The notes: a model not told the origin generated them from the sequence alone. DNA of 64,000 nt from Marinirhabdus sp963799365 (GCA_963799365.1 CAWCWV010000015.1:310001-374000), one strand, 5' to 3'. Positions 46,120 to 55,713 are shown, numbered from the stretch's first letter. Numbers and translations are program-made.

Positions 46120-47304
46120 ATGAAAAAAGACTTCTACAAACATCAAGCCCAAACAACTCCTCACCCTTTGGCGATGGAGGTTTCGCACGCGCAAGGAAGT
46201 TATATTTACGATACAGCTGGCAATAAACACCTCGATTTTGTAGCAGGTGTTTCAGCCTGTAGTTTAGGGCATAGCCACCCTAGGGTGGTAAAAGCTATTA
46301 AGGAACAGCTAGAAAAATACCAACACGTTATGGTATATGGCGAATATGTTCAAGCTCCAGCTGTACAATTTAGCAAATTATTGGCACAACACCTCCCCGA
46401 CCCTTTAGAAACTACTTATTTGGTGAACAGCGGTGCAGAGGCTATCGATGGCGCTATGAAACTGGCCAGAAGGGCCACAGGAAGATCAGAAATATTCTAT
46501 GCACACAAAGCATATCACGGAAATACCTTCGGAGCTTTAAGCGTGATGGGCTATGAAGAACGTAAGGAACCTTTTGGCCCTTTAGTTCCGGAATGCTATC
46601 CCATACAATTTAATTGTGAAACGTGTTTGGAGCAAATCAACACAAAGACCGCTGCAGTTATTTTAGAAACTATCCAGGGTGGTGCTGGCTTTATTCTTCC
46701 AGAAAAAGGATATCTAGAGAAAGTAAAACAGCGTTGCCAAGAAGTGGGTGCCTTGCTTATTTTAGACGAAATCCAGCCAGGATTTGGACGTACGGGTAAA
46801 TTATTCGGATTTGAACATTTTCACGTGGTTCCGGATATTTTGGTGCTGGGCAAAGGAATGGGCGGCGGGATGCCAATTGGTGCTTTTACAGCTTCAAAAA
46901 AACTCATGGCTTTGTTAAGTGATAAACCAAAATTAGGGCATATTACTACTTTTGGCGGGAATCCGGTGATCGCTGCTGCCGCTTTGGCAACCCTTCAGGA
47001 AATCACTGAAACCGATATAATAGCACAAACCCTTCAGAAAGAAAAATTAATTAGACACTACCTTCAGCATCCCTTAATTTTAGAAATTCGTGGTAAAGGC
47101 TTGATGTTGGCAGCTATGTTAGCAACAGATGCGATGGCTTCTGAAGTAATAATGAGGTGTAAAGACCGAAATCTTATTCTTTTCTGGCTCCTTTTCGAAC
47201 CCTGTGCCATACGTATTACTCCTCCACTCACGATTAGCAATGATGAAATTAAGGAAGGTTGTGACATAATTACCGATGTATTGAATGAACTTCAGAAAAA
47301 ATAA
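46120..47304 (+). CDS. Class III PLP-dependent aminotransferase
   Basis: A 394-aa fold-type I aminotransferase. The PLP-binding Lys245 is in ILVLGKGMGGG. The cofactor Asp is in LLILDEIQPGFGRTG (about 212-226), NSGAEAIDGAMK forms the phosphate loop and HTTFGGN-like sequence (HITTFGGNP) follows the Lys. It resembles acetylornithine/ornithine or 4-aminobutyrate aminotransferases, but the specificity loop is not diagnostic and no arginine genes are near. I leave the substrate open. It lies 75 nt after the OstA-like gene. Confidence 0.88.
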   Translation: MKKDFYKHQAQTTPHPLAMEVSHAQGSYIYDTAGNKHLDFVAGVSACSLGHSHPRVVKAIKEQLEKYQHVMVYGEYVQAPAVQFSKLLAQHLPDPLETTYLVNSGAEAIDGAMKLARRATGRSEIFYAHKAYHGNTFGALSVMGYEERKEPFGPLVPECYPIQFNCETCLEQINTKTAAVILETIQGGAGFILPEKGYLEKVKQRCQEVGALLILDEIQPGFGRTGKLFGFEHFHVVPDILVLGKGMGGGMPIGAFTASKKLMALLSDKPKLGHITTFGGNPVIAAAALATLQEITETDIIAQTLQKEKLIRHYLQHPLILEIRGKGLMLAAMLATDAMASEVIMRCKDRNLILFWLLFEPCAIRITPPLTISNDEIKEGCDIITDVLNELQKK

Positions 47305-47389
47305 TTAAAACATAACTATTTGATTTGTAGTGTTATAATTTCAATAACAGCTGTTAATAAGCCTGTTAACAAGAATAACGGCACAACTA

Positions 47390-47418
47390 TTGAAAACAAG
47401 TATACATTGCTATCTTTA
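47390..47418 (+). promoter_or_regulatory. Candidate promoter of the split TPR gene
   Basis: TTG (47390-47392), an 18-nt spacer and TATCTTTA (47411-47418) match the group consensus except the final base. The start would be near 47422, 26 nt before the ATG. Confidence 0.45.
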
Positions 47419-47447
47419 AAAAAGTAGTAATCGTTAAACCGTAGCGT

Positions 47448-48849
47448 ATGCCCTCTAATCCTAACGAGTATAACAAATTTCCATTATCGCGTTTTGAATC
47501 TATGTTGAAAACGAACGATGTCTATTTCTTCGATTCAGAAGAATTTGAAGAGATCATTCAACATTATTTAGAAAACGGAAAAGTAGCACTTGCCAAAAAA
47601 GCAACCAAGCTTGGATTGGAACAGCACCCTACCGCTACGAATCTTAAATTGTTCCAGATTGAAATGTTCATTTTTGAAAACGATCTGGAAACTGCAGAAA
47701 CATTATTAGATGATTTATACGCCCTCGAACAGAATAATGAGGAAGTGTATATTCAAAAGGCAAATATCTTTTCACGTCGTGATGACCATAAGAACGCCAT
47801 AAAACTGCTACAAAAAGCATTGGAGATAACCGATGATGAAAGTGATGTGCTTTCGTTAATAGGGATGGAGTACCTCTTTCTAGAAGATTATACGAATGCG
47901 AGACATTACTTTATGCAATGTTTGGAGCAGGATGAACAGGATTATTCCGCCCTTTACAATATTATCTATTGCTTTGAATTTTTAGATGAATACGAAGCTG
48001 CCATAGATTATTTGAACGATTTTTTAAATAAGAATCCGTATTGCGAAGTTGCCTGGCACCAAGTAGGAAAGATGTATTACATCTTAAAAGATTACAAAAA
48101 AGCCTTAGCAGCTTTCGATTTTGCAATAATTAGTGACGATAGATTTATAGGAGCTTACCTTGAAAAAGGAAAAACTCTAGAGCGCTTAAAAAAATATGAA
48201 GAAGCTATCGAAAGCTACTCTATTACACTTGGATTGGACGATCCTACCTCTTTTGCACTATTGCGAATTGGTAAATGTTACGAACGCCTTGGAGATAGTG
48301 AATTGGCATTACAGTTTTTCACTAAATGTGTGGAAGAAGAACAGCTTGTTAGATAAAGGCTGGATTGCCATAACAGATAACTACTTAAAAGTTCATAATT
48401 ACGAGAAGGCCCTTTATTTTATTGAAAAAGCGATACACATAGATGGTGAAAACGTGTTGTACTGGAAGCGCTATGCACGTATCAATTTACGTTTACAACA
48501 TTTAGAAGAAGCCGAACACGGTTTTAGAAGAACCTTAGAATTAGGTAATTACGAATTAGAAACCTGGTTGTCGCGCACGGACTTACTTATTAAGTTGGGT
48601 GAATTTAACGCAGCAACAAACAACCTATTCCAAGCTACTGAGTTTTATCCAGAAAATGCGGAGATTGAATTTAGATTGGCAGGTTTATTTTATGTTTTGA
48701 AAGAAACCAGTAAAGCAGAATTCCATTTAAAGAATGGATTAAAATTTAATCCAGAATTTTTAATGATTTTAGAGGTGTTATTCCCTAAAGTTTATTTGCG
48801 AACTAAGGTGCGTCAAATTATTGCTAAACACAAAAATACCTCGGTATAA
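47448..48849 (+). pseudogene. Tetratricopeptide repeat protein, frameshifted
   Basis: A soluble protein of TPR units with no signal peptide (for example AIKLLQKALEITDDESDVL, ARHYFMQCLEQDEQDYSAL, AAIDYLNDFLNKNPYCEVA). The first frame ends at 48354-48356. From about 48340 the +1 frame carries on as SLLDKGWIAITDNYLKVH, then KALYFIEKAIHIDGENVLYW, to 48849. The break lies in GGAAGAAGAACAGC (48332-48345): removing one A gives VEEDSLLDKGW and an intact 466-aa protein. Repeats before and after the break are well kept, so the lesion is recent or a sequencing error. It may scaffold a protein complex. Confidence 0.85.
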
Positions 48850-48883
48850 ATTGTTTATTTTTGATCAACCTTAATCCACTCTA

Positions 48884-49855
48884 ATGCCATCAAGATCGTT
48901 TCTTCAATATGTAGTCATCACTGCTAAAGGACTCGCTATGGGAGCTGCAGATGTGGTTCCCGGAGTTTCCGGAGGCACCATTGCATTTATCGCTGGTATT
49001 TACGAAGAACTTATTGAGACAATTCACAAATTAGATTTTGGTTTCTTTAAAATTTGGAAGAAAGAAGGATTTAAAACAGCTTGGAATGCTTACAATCTTT
49101 CTTTTTTATTGGCATTATTTTCAGGAGTTTTAATAAGTATTCTCTCATTAGCAAAAGCAATAACTTGGCTCTTAGCCCAACATCCTATTTTAGTCTGGTC
49201 CTTCTTTTTTGGATTAGTTCTAGCAAGTATTTTATATGTAGGTAAGCAAATTAAAGTATGGAATTTTAAAGTAATTATTGCTTTGATAATAGCAGCAGGA
49301 TTAGCTTATGCCATTACTTTAGCAAAACCTATTGGTGATATAGAAAGTATATGGTTTTTATTTTTGGGTGGGTTTATAGCTATTATAGCTATGATTTTAC
49401 CAGGTATAAGTGGTGCCTTCATATTATTGCTATTAGGTGCCTATACTTCTATAATAGGAACTTTGTCCCAATTAGGAGATGGCCTAACTAAGCTGGACAG
49501 TGCTATTTTCTTTTCTGCATTTGGAAAATTGCTTGTATTTGCAGCAGGTGCTATTGTTGGACTCAAGTCTTTTTCACGGGTGCTGAACTACATGTTTAAA
49601 AATTTCAAAAATAGTACCCTAGCTGTATTAACAGGCTTTATGATTGGCGCGCTCAATAAAATTTGGCCTTGGAAAGAAGTACTACAATACCGAAACAATC
49701 ATGAAGGGGAACAAGTTCCGTTTCTGGAAAATAGTATTCTTCCTACTAATTTTGATGGCGACCCTAAGGTACTCTTGGCGATTGTATTTATGGTCGTTGG
49801 CTTTTTAACTATCTTTATCATGGAACGATTTGCCGCTTCCAAAAAAGAAAGTTAA
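48884..49855 (+). CDS. DUF368 membrane protein (PopT-like), first of two tandem paralogues
   Basis: A 323-aa polytopic protein with about eight hydrophobic segments. The family's paired glycine-rich motifs are present: AMGAADVVPGVSGGTIAFIAGIYEE-like near the N-terminus (start around residue 17) and AMILPGISGAFILLLLGAY near the middle. Members of this family were recently shown to be undecaprenyl-phosphate translocases that return the lipid carrier across the inner membrane. TATTTTTG lies at 48856-48863, 20 nt before the ATG, but without a -33 box. Its stop codon overlaps the start of the second DUF368 gene by 1 nt. Confidence 0.88.
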   Translation: MPSRSFLQYVVITAKGLAMGAADVVPGVSGGTIAFIAGIYEELIETIHKLDFGFFKIWKKEGFKTAWNAYNLSFLLALFSGVLISILSLAKAITWLLAQHPILVWSFFFGLVLASILYVGKQIKVWNFKVIIALIIAAGLAYAITLAKPIGDIESIWFLFLGGFIAIIAMILPGISGAFILLLLGAYTSIIGTLSQLGDGLTKLDSAIFFSAFGKLLVFAAGAIVGLKSFSRVLNYMFKNFKNSTLAVLTGFMIGALNKIWPWKEVLQYRNNHEGEQVPFLENSILPTNFDGDPKVLLAIVFMVVGFLTIFIMERFAASKKES

Positions 49856-50880
49856 TGCAACAAACCCGAACCTTTTCAGATAAAGTATGGTTGGTTCTAA
49901 AAGGACTCTTTATGGGTGCTGCCAATAAAGTACCTGGGGTTTCTGGGGGTGTGGTAGCATTTGTAGCAGGATTTTACGAAGAGTTTATTTATTCCCTGCA
50001 AAAAGTGAATCGAAAAGCCTTCGCCCTTCTTTTAAATGGACGTTTTAAAAGTTTTTATCGCTATACCAATGGTCGCTTCCTAAGTTTACTATTACTAGGA
50101 ATGGTGATAAGCTATTTCAGTATATCAAAAATATTAGATTACTTAATCGTTCACTATGAGCTCTTTGTCTGGAGTGCATTTTTTGGAATGATTATAGGTT
50201 CTATCTATTTTATTGCTAAAGATTTTGGCGAATGGAAGCGTAAGTATGTAGCTTACCTTTTATGCGGTATCATTGCAGGTGTGAGTATTAGTTTTCTAGA
50301 ACCTGCAACAGAAAATAGCAATCTTATCTTTGTATTTTTCTGTGGAATCATTAGTGTCTCAGGAATGACTCTGCCAGGGCTTTCAGGATCGTTTATTCTT
50401 ATTTTGCTGGGCAACTACGTATTGTTGTTAGTAGATTCTGTAAATGCACTTTTTGATACGTTTTCAGAATTAGTCCAAGGTGATACAAGTTTTTTATCAA
50501 ATCCGGAGCGAATACAGATGCTAAAGATTCTGGCTGTTTTTACGTTGGGCTCTCTAACGGGATTAGTTTCGTTATCACATTTACTAGGCTATGTCCTTAA
50601 ACGTTTTAAAAAAGCTACTTATGCCGTCATCATAGGCTTTATTGCTGGTTCACTAGGTGTAGTCTGGCCATGGAAAACCAAACAAATTGACTATGACAAC
50701 TACGGAAATATTAAAGTAGATGCTAACGGTAATGAGATTATTAAAGGCTATGATAGATACTGGCCGTCAGATTTTTCTTTCGAAACGCTGTGGGCAATAC
50801 TCTTTATATTTGTAGGTATAGTATTAGTTTTAAGTCTAGACATATACCATAAAAATAAAAGTGCCCCATCAAATGGCTAA
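49855..50880 (+). CDS. DUF368 membrane protein (PopT-like), second of two tandem paralogues
   Basis: A 341-aa protein built on the same plan as its neighbour: FMGAANKVPGVSGGVVAFVA near residues 19-38 and GMTLPGLSGSFILILLGNY near the middle. KVPG instead of DVVPG in the first motif is the clearest difference. It has a longer soluble segment before the last TM helix. The ATG overlaps the previous stop (TAATG), and the end overlaps aroE by 8 nt, so the three are translationally coupled. The likely role is lipid-carrier recycling. Confidence 0.87.
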   Translation: MQQTRTFSDKVWLVLKGLFMGAANKVPGVSGGVVAFVAGFYEEFIYSLQKVNRKAFALLLNGRFKSFYRYTNGRFLSLLLLGMVISYFSISKILDYLIVHYELFVWSAFFGMIIGSIYFIAKDFGEWKRKYVAYLLCGIIAGVSISFLEPATENSNLIFVFFCGIISVSGMTLPGLSGSFILILLGNYVLLLVDSVNALFDTFSELVQGDTSFLSNPERIQMLKILAVFTLGSLTGLVSLSHLLGYVLKRFKKATYAVIIGFIAGSLGVVWPWKTKQIDYDNYGNIKVDANGNEIIKGYDRYWPSDFSFETLWAILFIFVGIVLVLSLDIYHKNKSAPSNG

Positions 50881-51604
50881 ATTCGGTTTATTAGGAAAAA
50901 ATATTGGGTATTCATTCTCTAAAACATTTTTTTCAGTAAAATTTGAAAACGAAAATCTTTCCCACACCTATCATAATTTCGACATGTCTTCTATCGAGAA
51001 TTTTGGAGAGTTTGTTGCCCAAAACCCAGATTTAAAAGGGATGAACGTAACTACTCCCTACAAAGAAGATATCATCCCTTATTTGTTTAAGCTGGACAAA
51101 GAATCAAAAAAGATTGGAGCCGTTAACACTATTAAATTTCGTAAGGACAGAAAATTAATTGGCTATAATACAGATCATTATGGTTTTGCAACTGCACTAG
51201 CCGAGTTTTTACCCATAAAAGAAAAAACTGCACTAGTACTAGGAACAGGAGGCGCTTCTAAGGCAATAAAATATGTATTGGAAGCGATGGGATTTCAGTA
51301 TTTATCTGTATCGAGAAATGTGACTAATGAGACTCTAGGATATCATCAACTAACCAGAGATATTATAAAGAGTCATTTTTTGATTGTAAACTGCACCCCG
51401 CTTGGTACTGAACCTAACACACAAAAGGCTCCGGAAATTCCTTATGAGTTTTTGGGAAAAGATCACTTACTGTTCGATTTAATTTACAATCCAAGAGAAA
51501 CGGAGTTTATGTTGCGTGGCGCAATGAAAGGTGCCAGAGTAAGCAACGGTTTTAATATGTTGAAACACCAAGCCCTAAAATCCTGGGCTATTTGGAATAG
51601 TTAA
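50873..51604 (+). CDS. aroE: Shikimate dehydrogenase
   Basis: A 243-aa enzyme of the aromatic pathway reducing 3-dehydroshikimate with NADPH. It is started at ATG 50873, not the upstream GTG. Substrate residues are present: SFSKTFF for shikimate binding, the catalytic Lys64 in NVTTPYK, Asn85 in GAVNT and Asp101 in YNTDHYG. The cofactor loop is VLGTGGASKA. NGFNMLKHQALKSW closes the active site. It is a little shorter than the E. coli enzyme. It overlaps the second DUF368 gene by 8 nt. Confidence 0.94.
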   Translation: MAKFGLLGKNIGYSFSKTFFSVKFENENLSHTYHNFDMSSIENFGEFVAQNPDLKGMNVTTPYKEDIIPYLFKLDKESKKIGAVNTIKFRKDRKLIGYNTDHYGFATALAEFLPIKEKTALVLGTGGASKAIKYVLEAMGFQYLSVSRNVTNETLGYHQLTRDIIKSHFLIVNCTPLGTEPNTQKAPEIPYEFLGKDHLLFDLIYNPRETEFMLRGAMKGARVSNGFNMLKHQALKSWAIWNS

Positions 51605-51702
51605 TAAGTTTCTCATCTTCAAAATAAAGCAAACCGTTTTGTCGTTTCTATTGTTGTTAGTATCTTGAACCCTCATTAATACGAACCCTAACATTGAAAC
51701 AA

Positions 51703-53895
51703 ATGTCCGACGAAAAATTGCCCAAAAAGGAAAATACTACACCAGAAAATGATGCTATTGAAAAAGCAATGGTAGAAGAATCTGTCAAAAATACTGAAAC
51801 TGATTCATCAAATTTAGAAGCTAATACAGATGAAAATCTAATAGAATCTTCCATTGTTGAAGCTTCAGAAAAAACTTCTGAAACCAATAAATTTAAAAAC
51901 GAATCGGTAGACACTACAGCTAAAAATTCTGAAGAAATAGCTACTAATAAAGTTGAAAAAGATTCAAGTAAAACTTCAGTAAAATACACAGAAAAACCTG
52001 ATAATGATGATGCTATAGAAAATAAATCTAAAGTTTCAGAAAATATTGAAACACCTGCTTCGGATGTTACGAAAAACGAAGAAGAAACAGAGGAAGAAGA
52101 CACTTCAGAAGAAGATGAGGAAGAAGAAATAACTTCTAGCGATGAAGATGAAAAAGAAGAGACGGAGGAAGAAGAGGTAGATTACAGCGAGCTTTCAAAA
52201 AAGGAACTTATCGCTGCTTTTACAAAATTACTGAAAGACAAACCAGTTCAAGAAATAAAAAAAGAAGCCGAGGATATTAAAACAGAGTTTAACTCCAAAT
52301 TCACGGAAGCTCTTGAAGAAAAGAAAGAAGAATTTTTAGCTGAAGGCGGAAATATCATAGATTTCCACTACTCTACTCCAATTAAACAGGAATTTAATTC
52401 GTTGTATTTCGATTATAAGGAGAAAAGAAACAACCACTATAAAAACTTAAAGAAAGATCTGCAAGCCAATTTGGCGAAACGGGAAGAATTAATTGAAGAG
52501 TTAAAAGGGCTCTTAACTACAGAAGAGAATATAAACACTACCTATAGGCATTTTAAGGAAATACAGGAGCGTTGGCACACTGCAGGCGCTATCCCTCGTG
52601 ATAAGTACAATCTTACCTGGAATACCTACCACCATCACGTAGAGAATTTTTACGACTTTTTACACTTAAATAGAGAGTTTCGAGATCTTGATTTTAAACA
52701 CAACCTAGATCAAAAATTAAAAATTATAATCAGGGCCGAAGAATTACAGCAGGAACCAGACATAAATAAGGCATTCCGTGAGTTACAAATGCTCCATAAA
52801 ATGTGGAAAGAAGAAATTGGTCCGGTTGCCAAAGAATATCGGGACAACGTCTGGGATAAATTTAGTGAAGCTACAAAGGTAATTCACGATAAACGCCAGT
52901 TACAGCAAGAAGAGTTAGATAAAGAGTTCGAAAAAAATTATGAGACAAAAAAAGAATTAGTTGCTCAAATAGAAACGCTAAAAGACAAAGCGAAGCCAAA
53001 TCACAGTTCATGGCAACACGGAATGAAAAAAGTGCAAGAACTTCGAGATACCTATTTTGCAACAGGCAAAGTACCACGTAACAAAAATAAAGAGATCTGG
53101 AATGCATTTAAGAATGCTACACGGGATTTTAATAAGGCAAAAAATAACTTCTACAAAGACCAGAAAAAAGAACAGTATGCTAACTTAGAAAAGAAACGTG
53201 AACTTATTAAAATTGCAAATGATAATAAAGATAATGACGATTTCGATACGGTAACACCTTTGATGAAAAAGATACAAGCAGACTGGAAATCTATTGGCCA
53301 CGTTCCTAGAAAGGAAAGCGATAAAATATGGAAAGAGTTTAAAGCAGCCTGTAATTATTATTTTGATAGAATACACGCAAAAAAGAACGAGGCGAGCCAG
53401 GAAGAGGAAGAAAACCTCACAAAAAAAGAAGCCTTGCTCGAATCTTTAAAAGTTACTGAACTTACAGGTGATCACAAAGCAGATTTAAAAGCTATTAAAG
53501 CTTCCATTAAAGAATGGAAAGAAATTGGTCGTGTGCCCTATAAAAAGAAGAACATAGAACAAGACTTTAATAAGCTACTAGATGGATTTTTCAAAAAATT
53601 AGACTTAGGCAAAAATGAAGCTGAACTTATTAAATATGAAAATAAAGTAAGTTCTATGGTGTCGCAGGATGACGAAAGAAAACTACAAAATGAGCATTTT
53701 TTCATCTCTAAAAAGATAGATGAAGCAAAAGCGGAAATAAACCAGTTAGAAAATAACCTAGGTTTCTTTCAGCACGTGCCAGACGACAACCCACTAGTGG
53801 CCGAAGTGCATCAAAACATTGCACGCCACAAAGAACAACTAGAGGTTTGGAAAAAGAAGCTTATTAAAATAAAGTCTGCCCGTAGCGATTCGTAA
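51703..53895 (+). CDS. DUF349 repeat protein with long acidic N-terminus
   Basis: A 730-aa cytoplasmic protein started at ATG 51703. Residues 1-170 are Glu/Ser/Asp/Lys-rich and probably disordered. After LSKKELIAAFTKLLKD come at least five DUF349 modules, each with a helical pair and a W-x-x-G/I pattern (ERWHTAGAIPRDKYN, DWKSIGHVPRKESDKIW, EWKEIGRVPYKKKNIE). The family is of unknown function. The stop overlaps the start of the methyltransferase gene by 1 nt. Confidence 0.87.
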   Translation: MSDEKLPKKENTTPENDAIEKAMVEESVKNTETDSSNLEANTDENLIESSIVEASEKTSETNKFKNESVDTTAKNSEEIATNKVEKDSSKTSVKYTEKPDNDDAIENKSKVSENIETPASDVTKNEEETEEEDTSEEDEEEEITSSDEDEKEETEEEEVDYSELSKKELIAAFTKLLKDKPVQEIKKEAEDIKTEFNSKFTEALEEKKEEFLAEGGNIIDFHYSTPIKQEFNSLYFDYKEKRNNHYKNLKKDLQANLAKREELIEELKGLLTTEENINTTYRHFKEIQERWHTAGAIPRDKYNLTWNTYHHHVENFYDFLHLNREFRDLDFKHNLDQKLKIIIRAEELQQEPDINKAFRELQMLHKMWKEEIGPVAKEYRDNVWDKFSEATKVIHDKRQLQQEELDKEFEKNYETKKELVAQIETLKDKAKPNHSSWQHGMKKVQELRDTYFATGKVPRNKNKEIWNAFKNATRDFNKAKNNFYKDQKKEQYANLEKKRELIKIANDNKDNDDFDTVTPLMKKIQADWKSIGHVPRKESDKIWKEFKAACNYYFDRIHAKKNEASQEEEENLTKKEALLESLKVTELTGDHKADLKAIKASIKEWKEIGRVPYKKKNIEQDFNKLLDGFFKKLDLGKNEAELIKYENKVSSMVSQDDERKLQNEHFFISKKIDEAKAEINQLENNLGFFQHVPDDNPLVAEVHQNIARHKEQLEVWKKKLIKIKSARSDS

Positions 53896-54524
53896 TGGCC
53901 TCCTGCATTCTTTGCAACAGTTCAACTACTTCGGAATATTTTCGGGACGAAAACCATCATTTTTTAGTTTGCAACGCCTGCACTACGGTCTTTAGGCATC
54001 CTAATACTTGGATGGTTCCTTCGGCTGAAAAGGAAAGGTATCTTGCACATCATAATAATGTTGATGATACAGGCTATCAAAAATTCGTAATGCCACTAGT
54101 AAAAGCAGTTTCATCTAATTTCTATAATGCTTCAGGATTAGATTTTGGTGCGGGCACAGGGCCGGTTGCAGCCAAATTACTTACAGAAAGAGGATATTCT
54201 GTAGCTTTGTACGATCCATTTTTCCATACAGATATAGGTGTTTTAGAAAAACAATATGATTTTATTATTTGTTGTGAAGTTATTGAACACTTTCACAAAC
54301 CTTTAAAAGAATTCAAACTGCTGAAAAATCTTATTAAACCCAATGGAAAGTTATTTTGTATGACTACACTTTGGGCAGGAAATGTAGTAGAATTTGCAGG
54401 GTGGTGGTATAAAAACGACAGCACTCATACCCTATTCTACAACCCTACTAATTTGAATTTTATAAAGGAAAACGCTAATTTTAGCAAGGTTTCTATAAAT
54501 GGAAATATTATAGAATTTAATTAG
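53895..54524 (+). CDS. Class I SAM-dependent methyltransferase with N-terminal zinc-ribbon-like motif
   Basis: A 209-aa protein. Two cysteine pairs (CILCN and CNACT, residues 4-7 and 26-29) suggest a small zinc-binding ribbon. The methyltransferase core has motif I LDFGAGTGPVAAKLL, an acidic residue in YDPFF and IICCEVIEHF as motif II. Acceptor unknown. Its ATG overlaps the DUF349 stop (TAATG), suggesting coupled translation. Confidence 0.87.
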   Translation: MASCILCNSSTTSEYFRDENHHFLVCNACTTVFRHPNTWMVPSAEKERYLAHHNNVDDTGYQKFVMPLVKAVSSNFYNASGLDFGAGTGPVAAKLLTERGYSVALYDPFFHTDIGVLEKQYDFIICCEVIEHFHKPLKEFKLLKNLIKPNGKLFCMTTLWAGNVVEFAGWWYKNDSTHTLFYNPTNLNFIKENANFSKVSINGNIIEFN

Positions 54525-54558
54525 ATTTTTATTTTTCAAGAACTATACACCAATTCTC

Positions 54559-55128
54559 ATGGAAGATAAACCAGAATTATATTTTCCAAGAGACGTTGAG
54601 TGGCGTGATTGGTTAGGTCAAAATTATGATGTATACCCACGAGGTGTGTTTTTAATTTTTTATAAATTGGAAACAAATAATGTAACCATGCGCTGGGAGG
54701 AAGCTGTAAAAGTGGCTTTGTGTTATGGCTGGATAGACAGCACCGTAAAATCCTTAGGAAATGGAAAAAGGCGGCAATATTTCTGTCCTCGCAATCCAAA
54801 AAGCAGCTGGAGTAAACTAAACAAAACGTATATAGAAGAATTGGACCTTCAAGGTTTTATTCACGAAAACGGTTGGAAAGCGATCGAATTAGCCAAAGAA
54901 AATGGCAGTTGGTACGAAATGGATGCCATTGAAAATTTAGTAATTCCAAATGATCTTAAAAAAGCTTTTGAGAACAATTCTGTAGCGTATAAAAATTACA
55001 AGGCCTTTAGCCCTAGCTATCGTAAAAATTATTTAAGTTGGCTTCATAGTGGAAAAAGACAAATAACACGCAATAAACGTATCATCGAAATTATACGGCT
55101 TTGTGAAGGCAATATAAAATCCAGGTAA
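54559..55128 (+). CDS. YdeI/OmpD-associated family protein
   Basis: A 189-aa cytoplasmic protein. The family pattern is visible: a start with YFPRDVEWRDWL, then GVFLIFYKLET, WEEAVKVALCYGWIDSTVK, the basic RRQYFCPRNPKSSWSKLN and the C-terminal ALxxxxxYKNYKAFSPSYRKNYLSWL-type helical region. Family members have been linked to bacteriocin or stress resistance, but the molecular function is not known. It stops 4 nt before the stop of the convergent TlpA gene. Confidence 0.85.
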   Translation: MEDKPELYFPRDVEWRDWLGQNYDVYPRGVFLIFYKLETNNVTMRWEEAVKVALCYGWIDSTVKSLGNGKRRQYFCPRNPKSSWSKLNKTYIEELDLQGFIHENGWKAIELAKENGSWYEMDAIENLVIPNDLKKAFENNSVAYKNYKAFSPSYRKNYLSWLHSGKRQITRNKRIIEIIRLCEGNIKSR

Positions 55129-55132
55129 TAAA

Positions 55133-55696
55133 CTATTCTGCTACTAGTGCATCTATTATTTCCCGCACAGATTCGCTATCCCAATCTGCTGCACCTTTTT
55201 TGTTTATAATAATTTTTCCATTTTTTGAAATGAGATACGTTGTGGGAAATGAATTTGTTTCCAATGGTTTCGGAAAGTTGTCTTGTGTGGTGTAAACTGG
55301 GAAGCTATATTCCTTTTTATTAACAAAATGTAGTAGTATTTCTGTGTCTTCCATTGAAACAAAATAAAAGGACACTTGGTTGCCATAGCGATTGTACAAA
55401 GCTTGCATTGATGGCATTTCGGCTAAGCAGGGTGGGCACCAGGTAGCCCAAACATTTACCAAGGTTACTTTCTCTTCAGCGGAAGTGAAATTTTTTGAAT
55501 TACCTTCTAAATCTTGTAATTTCCAGTTATAATCTGAAAGCGATTCTTGTTTATCTTCAGAAATTTCAGATGGACTAAAAGCTATCAATCTATTGAAGAA
55601 TACCTTGATAGGAGTACCTGTTTGTGGTATAAATAACAAAGCAACTAAGGCCACTAGTACTAATGTACTCCAGTTTTTCTTTAAGAATGACATCAT
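55133..55696 (-). CDS. TlpA-like membrane-anchored thiol-disulfide oxidoreductase
   Basis: A 187-aa protein. The upstream codon at 55702 is TTG, so the tandem ATG at 55696 is preferred. An N-terminal TM anchor (WSTLVLVALVALLFIPQ) leads to a thioredoxin domain with the redox motif CPPC in VNVWATWCPPCLAEMPS and the cis-Pro loop in NSFPTTYLI. It should act at the periplasmic face, for example on cytochrome c or other disulfides. An upstream terminator separates it from aconitase. Confidence 0.88.
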   Translation of the reverse strand: MMSFLKKNWSTLVLVALVALLFIPQTGTPIKVFFNRLIAFSPSEISEDKQESLSDYNWKLQDLEGNSKNFTSAEEKVTLVNVWATWCPPCLAEMPSMQALYNRYGNQVSFYFVSMEDTEILLHFVNKKEYSFPVYTTQDNFPKPLETNSFPTTYLISKNGKIIINKKGAADWDSESVREIIDALVAE

Positions 55697-55713
55697 ATAC
55701 AAAGATATAAAAC

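Noticed and set aside
47448..48849. Two separate overlapping TPR genes (47448-48356 and 48196-48849).
   Set aside because: The first 140 nt of the second frame read as nonsense relative to TPR sequence, while the parts on either side of 48340 join smoothly; one split gene explains it better.
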